From assembly GCF_003131205.1 (NCBI RefSeq), contig NZ_QFFY01000003.1:682001-746000 (forward strand): DNA of 64,000 nt. Reading direction: 5' to 3'. The notes beneath the pieces were generated by a model. That model was not told the origin of the DNA and searched no databases. It saw nothing but the letters and a program-made list of their open reading frames with translations. Origin of the DNA: Occallatibacter savannae. GTDB taxonomy: Bacteria > Acidobacteriota > Terriglobia > Terriglobales > Acidobacteriaceae. Position numbers and translations under genes: made by a program. Positions 23,800 to 33,887 of the stretch are shown in pieces; within the stretch, counting starts at the first letter, position 1, and each line of letters starts with the position of its first letter.

Positions 23800-25749
23800 A
23801 TGTGCGGAATTGTTGGCTTCACTCATTGCTTTCGCTCTCTGCCCGCTGAAGTACTCACCGACGCCCTAGCGTCCCTGGTTCACCGTGGACCGGACCGGCA
23901 GGCGGGGTTCACGACGTCGCACGTTTCTATGGGCGCGGCTCGGCTGCGCATCGTCGACCTGGATCATGGCGATCAGCCGATGCACAGCGACGACGGCTCC
24001 TGCACCATTGTCTTCAACGGCGAAATCTACAACCACCACGCGCTACGCGAAGAGCTCAAGCGACTGGGCCGCCGCTTCCGGACCGAATGCGATACCGAAG
24101 TGGTCCTCAACGGCTATCTTGAGTGGGGAAACGACTGCTTCCGCCGCTTGCGCGGAATGTTCGCCGTGGCCCTGTGGGTCGAACCAGAACAGCGGCTTGT
24201 GCTGGCGCGCGACCGTGCCGGCATCAAGCCGCTCTACTACAAAATTCAAGACAGAGAGATCTTCTTCGGGTCGGAGCTGAAATGCATCTTCGCGCATCCG
24301 CGCGTCCAGCGAAGGCTCGACCTCAGGGCCTTGAACTGCTTCTTAAGCCTCAACTACGTCCCTGGCCCTCTCACGCTGGTCGAAGGCATCACGAAATTGA
24401 TGCCCGGAAATCTACTCGAGTGGAAACACGGCAGCGTCTCGATCGAGTCCTACGTCCCGGCCACTCGCGCTGGGCAGAGTCCGCGCAATCTGGAGGAAGC
24501 GAGCGAAGAGCTCGACATGCTTCTTCGCGAGTCAGTGTCGGAAGAAGTGGCAGCTGAAGTACCGATGGGCATCTGGCTGAGCGGAGGGCTCGACTCCTCC
24601 ACGGTTTTGCATTATGCGGCCGAGCACAGTATTGCACCTCTGAATACCTTCTCGATTACGTTCCGCGGCAAATCCTTCGATGAAGCCAGGTATATCCGCT
24701 CGGTGAGCGAGTTCTATGGAACAAACCACACTGAGCTCGATCTTAATGAAGATCTTGATCTGGCCGACATCATCCAGGAGATGAGCTACTACTCCGACGA
24801 ACCGGGAGCGGATGCGGGCGCAGTTCCCGTGTGGTACCTGGCCAGGATGACGCGGAAGAGTGCGACTGTTGTCCTGACCGGCGAAGGCGCAGATGAGTTA
24901 TTCGGTGGTTATCTCACCTATCAGGCAAATCGGTACAGACGAGGAGCCAATGCGGTGCCGCGACCGCTGCTGCGCGGCGCACTTCGTTGCGCGAGGATTC
25001 TGAAAGCCTCTAACGAAAAGATCGGTTTCGATTACAAGTTGAAGCGCTTCCTGCAAGGTGCATTACTGTCGCCCGAAGCTGCTCACGTCTTCTGGAACGG
25101 AACCTTCAGCGAGGATGAAAAACGCGCGCTGTTCCGTTATGCCGACGCCGGCCCGTTGGCAGAGTTGCTGGGACAGATGCGCCCGGGAAAATCAGTAGAG
25201 CGCTTCCTTGATTTCGATCAGCGCTACTCCCTTCCCGATGCGCTCCTCTACAAAGTCGACCGAATGAGCATGGCCCACGCCATTGAAGCTCGCCCACCGT
25301 TCCTTGACGAACGGATCGTGGACTTCGCATCCCGCCTGCCTGCGGACTTCAAAATTCGTGGCAAGGAAACAAAGGTGGTCCTGCGCCACCTGATGCGAAC
25401 CCGACTTCCTCGAACGGTGCTGAAAAGGCCGAAGATCGGCCTGGACATCCCGATCCACGAGTGGTTCCGAGGCGTGCTGCGGCCGCTACTCCTTGAAAAC
25501 CTCAACGAGTCCTCGTTTGAAAACACGGGACTGTTCGACTGGCCCACCGTGCGCACACTAATCGATGAGCACCACAACCGTAAAGCGAACTGGGGGTATC
25601 ACCTGTGGGGCCTGTTAACGCTCACGCTCTGGATGAAACGTTGGGAGATCGAAGTTCCGGTCGAGACACAGCAGATGGTGACCTCCCCAATCGGCCCCGC
25701 GTCGGAGGAATCCTCGTTGCTCTGGCAGCCGGCCTCGTATTCTGCCTGA
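23800..25749 (+). CDS. asnB: Asparagine synthase, glutamine-hydrolysing
   Basis: A 649-residue amidotransferase. Cys2 after Met is the glutaminase nucleophile (MCGIVGF), with the class-II amidotransferase signatures HRGPDR and FNGEIYNH; the synthetase half has the PP-loop SGGLDSS at 261-267 and FGGYLTYQANR. The enzyme transfers ammonia from glutamine to an activated carboxylate; asparagine is the usual product, but copies next to envelope glycosyltransferase genes often amidate cell-surface precursors instead. The next gene, a membrane glycosyltransferase, overlaps its 3' end by up to 145 bases, which favours such a role (inference). A GCAAGGTGAT ribosome site lies upstream of 23800. Confidence 0.9.
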   Translation: MCGIVGFTHCFRSLPAEVLTDALASLVHRGPDRQAGFTTSHVSMGAARLRIVDLDHGDQPMHSDDGSCTIVFNGEIYNHHALREELKRLGRRFRTECDTEVVLNGYLEWGNDCFRRLRGMFAVALWVEPEQRLVLARDRAGIKPLYYKIQDREIFFGSELKCIFAHPRVQRRLDLRALNCFLSLNYVPGPLTLVEGITKLMPGNLLEWKHGSVSIESYVPATRAGQSPRNLEEASEELDMLLRESVSEEVAAEVPMGIWLSGGLDSSTVLHYAAEHSIAPLNTFSITFRGKSFDEARYIRSVSEFYGTNHTELDLNEDLDLADIIQEMSYYSDEPGADAGAVPVWYLARMTRKSATVVLTGEGADELFGGYLTYQANRYRRGANAVPRPLLRGALRCARILKASNEKIGFDYKLKRFLQGALLSPEAAHVFWNGTFSEDEKRALFRYADAGPLAELLGQMRPGKSVERFLDFDQRYSLPDALLYKVDRMSMAHAIEARPPFLDERIVDFASRLPADFKIRGKETKVVLRHLMRTRLPRTVLKRPKIGLDIPIHEWFRGVLRPLLLENLNESSFENTGLFDWPTVRTLIDEHHNRKANWGYHLWGLLTLTLWMKRWEIEVPVETQQMVTSPIGPASEESSLLWQPASYSA

Positions 25750-27461
25750 ACGCGATCAGCCCACCGCGGTTGATGGACGACGTCGATGCCGTACAGGCCC
25801 AGATTGGCCGCACCATGCTGGAGAGTGGAGACTGGGTCACGGCCCGATTGGATGGCGTCGCGTATCTCGAAAAGTCGCCGCTCATCTACTGGATCATGGC
25901 GGCTTCGTTTCGCGTTTTTGGAGTCCATGACTGGGCCGCGCGCCTACCCCTCGCTCTGATCGTCGTCCTGCTCTGCTGGGTCACCTATCAGGTTGGCCGG
26001 TGGGCATTCGGTGAACGCGCCGGCATCTACAGTGGCGTGGTGCTCGCGACCTGCGCCGGGCTTTATCTATTCACGCGAATCCTCATCCCTGACGCCGCGT
26101 TGACCCTTACGATCACGGTGACGCTTTGGGCCTGGATCCGGCTGCTCGAAGGAGATGAAGCACGGCCACGACGATGGGCCATGCTGATGGGCGTCTCACT
26201 TGGCTGCGGGCTTCTGCTGAAAGGGCTGATCGCGGCCGTCTTTCCAGTGTTAACCGGTCTCGCCCACATGGCGCTTGCACGCAAGCTCTTCTCCCGCTCG
26301 GCGTGGCGCAGTCTTCACGTATTCACGGTTGTCGCTGTAGCTCTTCTAGTCGCGGTTCCCTGGCACGTTTTGGCTATGCTGGCTAATCCTCCGCTCTTCG
26401 CCTTCTCTTTCCATAGCGGGCCCGGAGAGTATCGCGGCTTCTTCTGGTTCTACTTCTTCAATGAACATCTGCTCCGCTTCCTCAACCTCCGTTATCCGCG
26501 CGACTACAACACGGTGCCGCGCGCTCTCTTCTGGGCGCTGAACCTCGTGTGGCTCTTTCCTTGGTCCGCGTACCTGCCTGGAGCAGTGAAATTGAGCTAT
26601 GGCCGTGAGAGCCGCGCCGCCAGCCTTCGCTTGCTCGCCGTCTGCTGGATAGCAGTAGTGATGCTCTTCTTCACCTTCTCGACCACGCAGGAGTACTACT
26701 CGATGCCCATTTACCCCGCGATGGCGCTACTGATTGGTTCCTCAATGGCGGATCAAAGATGGACGGCTCACGGATCTCGCGTGCTTGCCGGCTCCTTCGC
26801 GCTCTTTTGTGTGGCAATGCTCACAGTCCTCGGGCTGGTCGCGAAGGTTCCGGCACCGGGAGAATTGGCAGCCGCGCTTACCCAGCATCCAGAGATGTAC
26901 ACGCTCTCGCTGGGCCATATGGGCGACCTTACACTCGCGGCATTCGCATACTTGAAGCTGCCGCTCGCGGTTGCCGCCGTCTCCTGCGCCATCTGCGCGG
27001 CAGGAGCGTGGTTCACGCGCTTTTCTATTCAGCGCACCGTGGTGTTCCTCGCCATCGGTATGATTCTCTTCTTCCAGGCGGCACGTCTCGCCCTGATCCA
27101 GTTCGATCCGTACCTGGGTTCCTACCCGCTCGCGAAGACGTTGTTGGATAGCCCGCCCGGAGGATTGATCGAGGCCGATTCCTACTACAGTTTCTCCTCC
27201 GTCTTCTTCTATACAAACCGGAAGGCTCTCCTGCTGAACGGACGGGACAACAATCTTGAATACGGCTCCTACGCCCCAAACGCGCCATCCGTATTTATCG
27301 ACGACGCCGGCTTCGTCTCCCGATGGGACTCGCAGCAGCGCTACTACCTGCTGATCAACGAGCCCGATCTCGGTCATATCATCGAGCTCGTCGGCAAAGA
27401 CCATGTGCACCTTGTCAAAGCGAGTAGCGGCAAAGTGCTCGCGTCTAACAGCCTTCTGTGA
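25605..27461 (+). CDS. ArnT/GT39-like membrane glycosyltransferase
   Basis: A polytopic membrane protein of up to 618 residues, related to dolichyl-phosphate-mannose and undecaprenyl-phosphate-arabinose transferases. The first helix (ILVALAAGLVFCLNAIS) is followed by the family's periplasmic loop with the acidic pair and DAVQAQIGRTMLESGDWV...YLEKSPLIYWIMA; many further helices follow, then a soluble C-terminal part. Such enzymes move a sugar from a lipid carrier to lipid A, protein or polymer. The frame is open from a GTG at 25605, giving a 145-base overlap with asnB, which is unusually long; TTG 25641 is an alternative, and the nearest in-frame ATG would remove the first helix. The overlap suggests coupling with asnB. 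Confidence 0.8.
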   Translation: MGPVNAHALDETLGDRSSGRDTADGDLPNRPRVGGILVALAAGLVFCLNAISPPRLMDDVDAVQAQIGRTMLESGDWVTARLDGVAYLEKSPLIYWIMAASFRVFGVHDWAARLPLALIVVLLCWVTYQVGRWAFGERAGIYSGVVLATCAGLYLFTRILIPDAALTLTITVTLWAWIRLLEGDEARPRRWAMLMGVSLGCGLLLKGLIAAVFPVLTGLAHMALARKLFSRSAWRSLHVFTVVAVALLVAVPWHVLAMLANPPLFAFSFHSGPGEYRGFFWFYFFNEHLLRFLNLRYPRDYNTVPRALFWALNLVWLFPWSAYLPGAVKLSYGRESRAASLRLLAVCWIAVVMLFFTFSTTQEYYSMPIYPAMALLIGSSMADQRWTAHGSRVLAGSFALFCVAMLTVLGLVAKVPAPGELAAALTQHPEMYTLSLGHMGDLTLAAFAYLKLPLAVAAVSCAICAAGAWFTRFSIQRTVVFLAIGMILFFQAARLALIQFDPYLGSYPLAKTLLDSPPGGLIEADSYYSFSSVFFYTNRKALLLNGRDNNLEYGSYAPNAPSVFIDDAGFVSRWDSQQRYYLLINEPDLGHIIELVGKDHVHLVKASSGKVLASNSLL

Positions 27462-27592
27462 TCGAGTTCCTCACTTCAGCCTGGACGTGAAAGACCTGTT
27501 AATCCCCAAAGCCCCGTCACCTCCATTGCTCTACTCGCTCACTGCTGCGAGTTCGAAATTACCGGCTTCGGGATGCAGCAAGTATCCGAAAG

Positions 27593-27781
27593 GTGTGTCA
27601 CGGGTTCATTAGGACAGCCTCGAAGATTCGTAGATGCAGCGACGAAACGACGACGACGTTATTCAGTTTGTCGAAGCCGGCTTTCCAGGGCCTTTCAGTT
27701 TCGCGCGACGGCAAGTGCGCCTTCTATTCGCAAGTGGACCGCAATGTGCACGACATCGTACTACTTAGGAGTTTTCGCTGA
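27593..27781 (+). pseudogene. C-terminal remnant of a PD40/TolB-like propeller protein
   Basis: The last part of this 62-codon frame, SKPAFQGLSVSRDGKCAFYS followed by QVDRNVHDIVLLRSFR and stop, is the characteristic ending of acidobacterial PD40 propeller proteins, often CadC-type HTH regulators (usual form GLSVSPDGKWLLYSQVDR...DIMLVENFR). The N-terminal part of the frame does not resemble the family and no upstream blades are found. It is a decayed gene end. Confidence 0.6.
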
Positions 27782-27833
27782 GCCAAGGACAATGGCACCT
27801 CGAGAAAAGACGTGCTGCAACCGGTCAGGATTA

Positions 27834-27902
27834 TCAAAGCGCTTCGGCGTAATCTATGCAGACTTCGCAAACCAGAAGCGCACTCCAAGACTCTCCTTTG
27901 AA
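27834..27902 (+). pseudogene. C-terminal remnant of a GH1 beta-glucosidase
   Basis: The stretch translates as SKRFGVIYADFANQKRTPRL followed by SFE, close to the conserved end of family 1 glycoside hydrolases (usual form KRFGLIYVDY-TQKRTPK-S). No catalytic region is present around it; the frame continues into unrelated sequence. Together with the PD40 remnant it shows that 27462-28099 is a graveyard of deleted genes, not an empty spacer. Confidence 0.55.
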
Positions 27903-28099
27903 CCGCTCGGCATAAGAACGCGTCGGCGGCTCTACGTCAAGGTGAAATGCTTTACCTCACCTGGGTGGTCCGAAAGCCTGTTGCTGGAGACTACAGTCTC
28001 TCAGGTTGCCCCAGGAATTCATCGCAGGAAAGAGCTTCTCAGGCGATTCCTCTGAGTTGATTGCAACGATGGTGAACGATTTCTTCAGCCTGGCCCTTC

Positions 28100-29601
28100 C
28101 TACTGCACCTCAGTCATCTGCGTCCAGGTCCCCACCTCTCCCGCCTTCTCCGGGGTGTAATTGGGATCATCGGTGCTGCGGTAATTCCCGAAGCCATCGG
28201 TGAAGTGGTACTGGCCGAGGTTGGTGAGCTGAATCGTCCCTCCAGTGCTGGGATCATTGAGAGTATCAACGCCACGGATTAAGTCGTCAGCGTGGTCGAA
28301 GCTGCTCCGCGTTGGGCGGCCGCTGGCACCTCCGCCTCCGGTTGCATCGCGGAGCCAGCTGTCGTCGAAGTTGGACGATCGCAAGTTCTGGTCGAATGCA
28401 TCGATGCTCTTGTTGAACTCGCGTTCCTGCGCCTGCATTTGTGCCATCGCAGCCTGGCGGGCGCGAAGCTGCTCGTAGCCCTGTTGAAGTTTTTGATTGA
28501 AGGCGGCGACCATCTGATCGTGGATCCTGGTCGCAAGTTGCTGCCATGGCGGATTGTAGGTCAGCGACTTGGCGATCAGGCAGAAGAAGGGCATACGGTT
28601 GTCGAGCGTGCCCGCAGGTGCGCGAAAGCTCTGCAATGCGCGGAATCCCCAGTTGGTCTGCTTGATTGTATTTGCCGCCATGTGGAGCTGACCGACACTT
28701 TCTGCTTCGTTGCCGCCCTGGGAGTAGTAGTAAACCCCGAAGAAGGCTTCTTCGATGGACTGGCCGTTCAGGTCGTAGCTCACCTTGATGGCGACGCCGT
28801 GATCGTTGGGCCACGGGTTGAGCCTCAACGCCTGTGCCAGCCCCGGCAGATCCTGCTGTCCGACCCATTTAAGATTCTGAGCATCTGTACGCACTTGCTT
28901 GATGAAAAGGGCCAGAGCCTTAACGGGTGGTTGCTGAGGCATGCTGATCGCCCCAAGAGGCAGTCGTTCCCCAGGCCGCGCCTGCTTCCCCCGTAGATAT
29001 TGTCGGTACTGAGGAGGCACTTCAATCGAATCGAGACGAAGCAGAGGATAGGCGAAGTAGGCCTCGGCGTTCGCTGGGTCGTAGCAGTAGCGCTGAAGAT
29101 GAGCGGGTTTTCGACCCAGTCGTAGTGCCACTCGACCTTACTGTCTAGTTTCCAAGTTTCCGGCAGATGAATGGTGGCCGCCGGAATGTTGCCGTGTACG
29201 GAGTCTGGAATGATGCGCTGGACGAATTTTTCTCCGTCAACGCTTACCTGCTTCCTCGGCGACTTGCCGGAGCCAACCGGCGTGCCCGAGGAAGCAGGGG
29301 TGGTTGCCGGCATAGAAGGAGAACTCGGGGGAGCAGGAGGAACAACGGCGCTGGATTTGGAGGGCAAACCCGCGGCCTGGCGGCATTGGTCGGATAGCGA
29401 GTCTTGATGCTGCTTGAGGCAGGCGATGATGCGCCCCCCGCCAGACTGGACGCCGGCGCATAGCCGAGCAGAATCGCCGGAGCAGCCGGCGCGCAGTGCG
29501 TCGAGCGAGGTTGCATTCCCCGACGTCTGGGCGCTGCTGCCTGCAACGCTGGCGATAAGTATGGCGATCATAGACGAACAAATCGTGCGGCTGAGCTTCA
29601 T
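28100..29601 (-). pseudogene. Secreted cysteine-rich-repeat protein split by one frameshift
   Basis: The gene starts at 29601 (GGAGG 7 bases upstream) with a signal peptide (MKLSRTICSSMIAILIASVA), then a cysteine-rich repeat of the Cys-rich Golgi type (LRAGCSGDSARLCAGVQ, ACLKQHQDSLSDQCRQA), a Pro/Ser linker, and a domain reading KLDSKVEWHYDWVENPLIFS. Near 29095 coding switches frame and continues RYCYDPANAEAYFAYPLLRL to the stop at 28100. Both parts look protein-like up to the junction, and a single missing base would join them into about 500 residues. The C-terminal part has a Gln-rich helix (about 28430-28520) and a polar tail. Function unknown. A sequencing error is as likely as true inactivation. 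Confidence 0.65.
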
Positions 29602-29807
29602 CGGGCGCCTCCAGGGTAGAACTTGCTTGCGCAACATTGATTCAGAACGCGGCTGGATTCCTGATTTATGTAGCGACTCACTCAAGAAGCGATTTTTCGA
29701 AAGGAAATGCCTCACTAATATGAGCAACCCGGAACCCAGTCCGGCAGCAGCGTCGAGTTCCAGTCGACTCTGCTGCCGAATTGTGGATCGGAACTTCCCC
29801 TGGTGGT

Positions 29808-32800
29808 CTATTTCACAGTCAAAGAGTAGGTTGAGCTGTGAGTAAGTGACCCTGAGGTGGCAGTAACAGTGACTGTGTATGTTCCGGCTGGAGTTTTGGT
29901 TCCTCCACCTGCTGTGCCACCGCAGGCGCTCATTGCCACCGTTGCGAGCGTCAATAGCAGCACTGAAAGGGAGCCTACGAGAAGGCCAATCCGTCTGCGA
30001 TCCCGCGTTGCGACTATCGGAATCAGCAATAGTGATAGCGAGCCGCCTGCAAATGCGATAGCAGCCTTGACGTTGCTCTCGATCGTCATGGTTGTGGTTG
30101 AGGCCGCTGTTCCGTTCGGCGTCACAGACGCCGGGCTGAAGTTGCATGTTGAATTTGCAGGAAGGTTTGAGCAAGCGAAAGTCGTCGCTCCGGTGAAGCC
30201 ATTGACTGGAGTGACGGTCACAGTGGCTGTAGCGGCCGTCCCGGCGTTCACCGACGTGCTTGCCGGCGCAATTGACAAGGTGAAGTCGGGTGCGGGCGGA
30301 GCATTCACAACAATGCTGAGAGCCGATGATGTAGAAGTGAGATTGCCGGCGTCGCCCCCGTATGCGGCGGTAGTGGAGTGAGTGCCCACACTGAGCGCCT
30401 TTGTGCTGTACGTGGCCTTCCCAGTTGCGTCGAGAGTACCCGTTCCCAGACTCGTGGAGCCGTCCTTGAAAGTGACGGTTCCGGTGGGGACGACCGCCCC
30501 GGATACAGGGCTGACAGTTGCGGTGAAGGTGATGTTCGCACCGCTGACGACAGTGGACGCACTGGCCGCGAGCGACGTTGTAGTACCCACAGCCGGGACG
30601 CTGATCACGAGTGTTGCTGCGCTGGAAGTGGAACTTGCATCGTTGGCATCGCCACTGTATGCCGCCGTAATCGAGTAGCTGCCCGCTGCAAGGGTGGAAG
30701 AAGTGTAGGTCGCACTTCCGGATGAATCCACAGCAACGGCTGCCAGCTGCTTTGTGCCATTGAGAAACGTGATGGTCCCTGTTGGTACGGCGCTTCCGCT
30801 GCTGGCCTTCACCTTCGCGGTGAATGCGATTGTCTGGCCAACGGAGGCGGTGGTCGGGGACACGGTAAGCGTAGTGGTTGTGGAATACGGACTGACCACG
30901 AGCATTTGCGCGCTCGATGCGCTCGGCGAGTAGTTTCCGTCACCGCCGTAGGATGCCGTCAGCGAATATGTATTCGCCGCAAGGGACGAGGTAGAGAAGG
31001 TGGCTGTTCCCGTGTTGTCCAGCGTGCCGGTTCCCAGGCTCGTCGAACCGCTCAGGAAGCTGATCTTTCCGGTAGGTACCACCGTTGCGCCCTGCGGGCC
31101 TGAGACTTTGGCATTCAACGTTACTTGCTGTCCGACGGTCGGAGATGCAGGAGAGGTCGTCAGAGCGGTGGTCGAGGGTTGAAGCGACATTACCTTGGCG
31201 ACGAATGCGTCCGTTCCCCCGCCAGCGTAGGCTTGCTGAAAAGCTCCGGTGGTTGAGAACTGACCGCCAGCGCCGATGGCACCTCCAACGTAGATTCCGC
31301 CAGCGGCATCGACCGCGAGGCCGCCAGCCTTCTCAGGCGCATTCCCCGGCCCGCCAAACGTGGAGCCAAAGAGAACCTGCGAACCAGTCGGATTGAATTT
31401 CGCAACATAGAGTGTGTTATTCCCCGTTAGCGTGCTCAGGTTGCCTCCTCCGAGCGGCAGTTGGCCTGTTCCTTCGCCGAGAACGTAGACATTGTTGGAA
31501 GGGTCCAGAACCACGGGAGCGAGGAAGTAAAGCGGCGCATTCGAACCGACCCCGAAGAATGTCGCCCAGACGAGGCCGGTTCCGCTGGGATTCAGCTTGG
31601 CAACGTAGCCGGTCTGATTGCAGTAGGTCGGTACCTGGGTCGGGTCGCAAGTGGTTTGGTAGGCGCCGGCGGTCGCTGGGAAGTCTGCTGCGTGTGTCTC
31701 ACCAGTGATGTAGACATTCCCGCTGCTATCTGCGGCCAGACCACCCACATCGCCGCCGTAAACCGCGCCCCCGCCGAAGTAGGTGCTGTAGACGAGGGTG
31801 CTTCCGCTGGCGGTCACGGGCGCGAATTTGGCGACGTAACCATAGCCGCTGGGAGCAACAAGGATCTGCGGGGTGGCGGGAATGGGGCCGCTGCCCAAGG
31901 TGTTGTAAGCACCCGGAGTGGTGATCATGTTCGCCGCAACTGTTCTGCCGCCGATGTAGACGTTGCCGGCAGAGTCGAGCGCAATGGAGGTTCCATAGGT
32001 CCCCGCACCGCAGTCGATGGAGCAGCCGCCACCCTTTACAGAGACCGTCCCGTTCTTGTCGCCGAACAGGGTCGAGTACACAAGTGAAGATCCGGTGGCG
32101 TTGAAAACGCTCATGAATGCCATATCGATGGGGTTTCCGCCGCCGATATCGGAGATGAGGGCGTCCGACGTTGTGGGGAAGCAGCCATATTGGGCGCCGT
32201 AGAGGTATGCTGGTCCGCCACAACCATTGGCCGAGGCGACACCCGTGACATAGGCCTGTCCCGCGCTATCAACAGCAATACCCGTCCCCCACGAAGCGCC
32301 TTGTCCACCCAGAAAACTTGAGTAGATCAGGGTTGAGCCGGTTGGATTCAGCTTCAAGGCAAATGCATTTTGTGTGTAGTTGCCGCTTCCCGTGTTGAAC
32401 GTGCAGCTTGCCACTTCCCCATTGGTGAAATTGTTATACGCAGGCCCGCAGACGGTCTGAAAGGCTCCAGCCGTTACAGGGAAGTCGTTCGTCCCGGCAG
32501 CGCCAGTCACGTATGCGTTCCCGGTACTATCCACCGCCAATGCCCAGGCAATGTCGTTTCCGCCCGCTGATCCACCGATGTACGTCGAGTAAAGCAGCTT
32601 TGAGCCATCGGGGCTAAATTTCGACACGAATGCCCAGTACTGCCCGCTACCTTTTGTAGTCTTAGACAGCGCAGGCGAAGCGGTCGGGAAATCCAATGAA
32701 CTGGTCGAGCCGGCTACATATAGGTTGGATTGACCGTCTACGCCGACAGCCTGCGTCGGTTCTGGACTTGGCGAACCGTAGCCCTGATTCACGCTGTTGC

Positions 32801-33704
32801 CGATGTAGTCGTTCCCAGTACCGCCCAGGTAGCTGAAATAGCTTAGAACGGGATCGATAACCAGTGTCTTTGTGCGATCGTAAGCGCCGAGCGCAAAGTG
32901 AACCTCCCGCGCAGTGACGGCGTAGGAAACTGCCACTGGTCTGCGTTCGCCATCAACAATCTGGTAGGCCACCGGCGCCAGGAATTGAACCGGTCTGCCA
33001 GATGTCTCGAGTTCCAAGCTTCCATCCTTAACCAGACGTGGTTCAGCGCCGCGAAACGACCAAGCAATTTGAGATGAATCGCCACCCGGCTTCACGACGA
33101 AATCGTATTCAAGCTGCCTCTGATTGCCATAGAAGATAAGGTCGATATCGGGATAGGCATCCTTGTATTGCACCTTGCCGTATGTGGCAATACCGGTTCG
33201 CCACTTTGCGGGATCGTTGCCGATGAAGTAGTTGACGCGACCCGGCAGAGGCGCGAGACCTGCGACGGAAGACCCCGCATTGGCGCCTAGAAGTTGCATA
33301 CTCACCGTGTCATGTGAGACGGCGCTGAACGATGAAGTTGCACTTCGCTGGCGCCGGGACAGCGCAAGGGTGACCTCATCTCGCGAGAGCAGAAGTGTGT
33401 ACCCCAAACCGCGCCCTACGTACTGCACGCCCGAAGCAGTTTGGCCTTGGTTGATCTCGAAACTGATCGGAACCTTGCCATAGCTTTCAGCAAGCTGCGC
33501 GCGAGTCGAACTTGTGTCTCCTGCCGCAGACGACTGCGGCGCCAATGGAGGAACTGCGTGCGCGATCCCAGAGGAGAAGAAGTTGACAGTCGCGACCGCA
33601 AGGACAATGCAGAAGCAACGCCAGGCGGTGAATCGTGTTGAGAAAAGTTGAAGCGATCGCGCGCGCCGCGCGACATTACCACTGGGCACACCTTTTCCAG
33701 CCAT
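29808..33704 (-). CDS. Giant secreted SBBP-repeat protein with Ig-like domains
   Basis: About 1298 residues. The start at 33704 is chosen because GGGGAGAGG lies directly upstream; the frame is open to 33743. Order: long signal region (FCIVLAVATVNFFSSGIAHA); a DUF7948-type N-terminal domain (SYGKVPISFEINQGQTASGV...VDLIFYG equivalent); repeated SBBP propeller blades (VDGQSNLYVAGST, VDSTGNAYVTGAA, LDSAGNVYIGGRT, VDAAGGIYVGGAI); three or four bacterial Ig-like repeats of about 95 residues with P-T-G-x-[IV]-[ST]-F signatures; and a C-terminal segment with a hydrophobic stretch near TRDRRR. It belongs to a class common in acidobacteria and is probably a surface adhesin or carbohydrate-binding protein; no enzymatic motif is seen. 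Confidence 0.88.
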   Translation of the reverse strand: MAGKGVPSGNVARRARSLQLFSTRFTAWRCFCIVLAVATVNFFSSGIAHAVPPLAPQSSAAGDTSSTRAQLAESYGKVPISFEINQGQTASGVQYVGRGLGYTLLLSRDEVTLALSRRQRSATSSFSAVSHDTVSMQLLGANAGSSVAGLAPLPGRVNYFIGNDPAKWRTGIATYGKVQYKDAYPDIDLIFYGNQRQLEYDFVVKPGGDSSQIAWSFRGAEPRLVKDGSLELETSGRPVQFLAPVAYQIVDGERRPVAVSYAVTAREVHFALGAYDRTKTLVIDPVLSYFSYLGGTGNDYIGNSVNQGYGSPSPEPTQAVGVDGQSNLYVAGSTSSLDFPTASPALSKTTKGSGQYWAFVSKFSPDGSKLLYSTYIGGSAGGNDIAWALAVDSTGNAYVTGAAGTNDFPVTAGAFQTVCGPAYNNFTNGEVASCTFNTGSGNYTQNAFALKLNPTGSTLIYSSFLGGQGASWGTGIAVDSAGQAYVTGVASANGCGGPAYLYGAQYGCFPTTSDALISDIGGGNPIDMAFMSVFNATGSSLVYSTLFGDKNGTVSVKGGGCSIDCGAGTYGTSIALDSAGNVYIGGRTVAANMITTPGAYNTLGSGPIPATPQILVAPSGYGYVAKFAPVTASGSTLVYSTYFGGGAVYGGDVGGLAADSSGNVYITGETHAADFPATAGAYQTTCDPTQVPTYCNQTGYVAKLNPSGTGLVWATFFGVGSNAPLYFLAPVVLDPSNNVYVLGEGTGQLPLGGGNLSTLTGNNTLYVAKFNPTGSQVLFGSTFGGPGNAPEKAGGLAVDAAGGIYVGGAIGAGGQFSTTGAFQQAYAGGGTDAFVAKVMSLQPSTTALTTSPASPTVGQQVTLNAKVSGPQGATVVPTGKISFLSGSTSLGTGTLDNTGTATFSTSSLAANTYSLTASYGGDGNYSPSASSAQMLVVSPYSTTTTLTVSPTTASVGQTIAFTAKVKASSGSAVPTGTITFLNGTKQLAAVAVDSSGSATYTSSTLAAGSYSITAAYSGDANDASSTSSAATLVISVPAVGTTTSLAASASTVVSGANITFTATVSPVSGAVVPTGTVTFKDGSTSLGTGTLDATGKATYSTKALSVGTHSTTAAYGGDAGNLTSTSSALSIVVNAPPAPDFTLSIAPASTSVNAGTAATATVTVTPVNGFTGATTFACSNLPANSTCNFSPASVTPNGTAASTTTMTIESNVKAAIAFAGGSLSLLLIPIVATRDRRRIGLLVGSLSVLLLTLATVAMSACGGTAGGGTKTPAGTYTVTVTATSGSLTHSSTYSLTVK

Positions 33705-33887
33705 CTGACCTCTCCCCATCCGTGAATTGTTTTCGCTGTTCACTTGAGGAGGCGCAAACGCGAGGAAAAATGACTCACGTCACATTTAAAGCGCGACGAA
33801 TCGCAAGAAATTGATCCGGTGAGTGACTGAATCGAGGGATGATACATTTAAGGCAACATTCCCGGTATCAACATCTTTGGTGAGAGC

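Noticed and set aside
28825..30174. 449-codon minus-strand frame as one protein
   Set aside because: Only the part from 29601 to about 29095 is coding-like; upstream it runs into the end of the giant SBBP gene and downstream it leaves the true frame at the frameshift.
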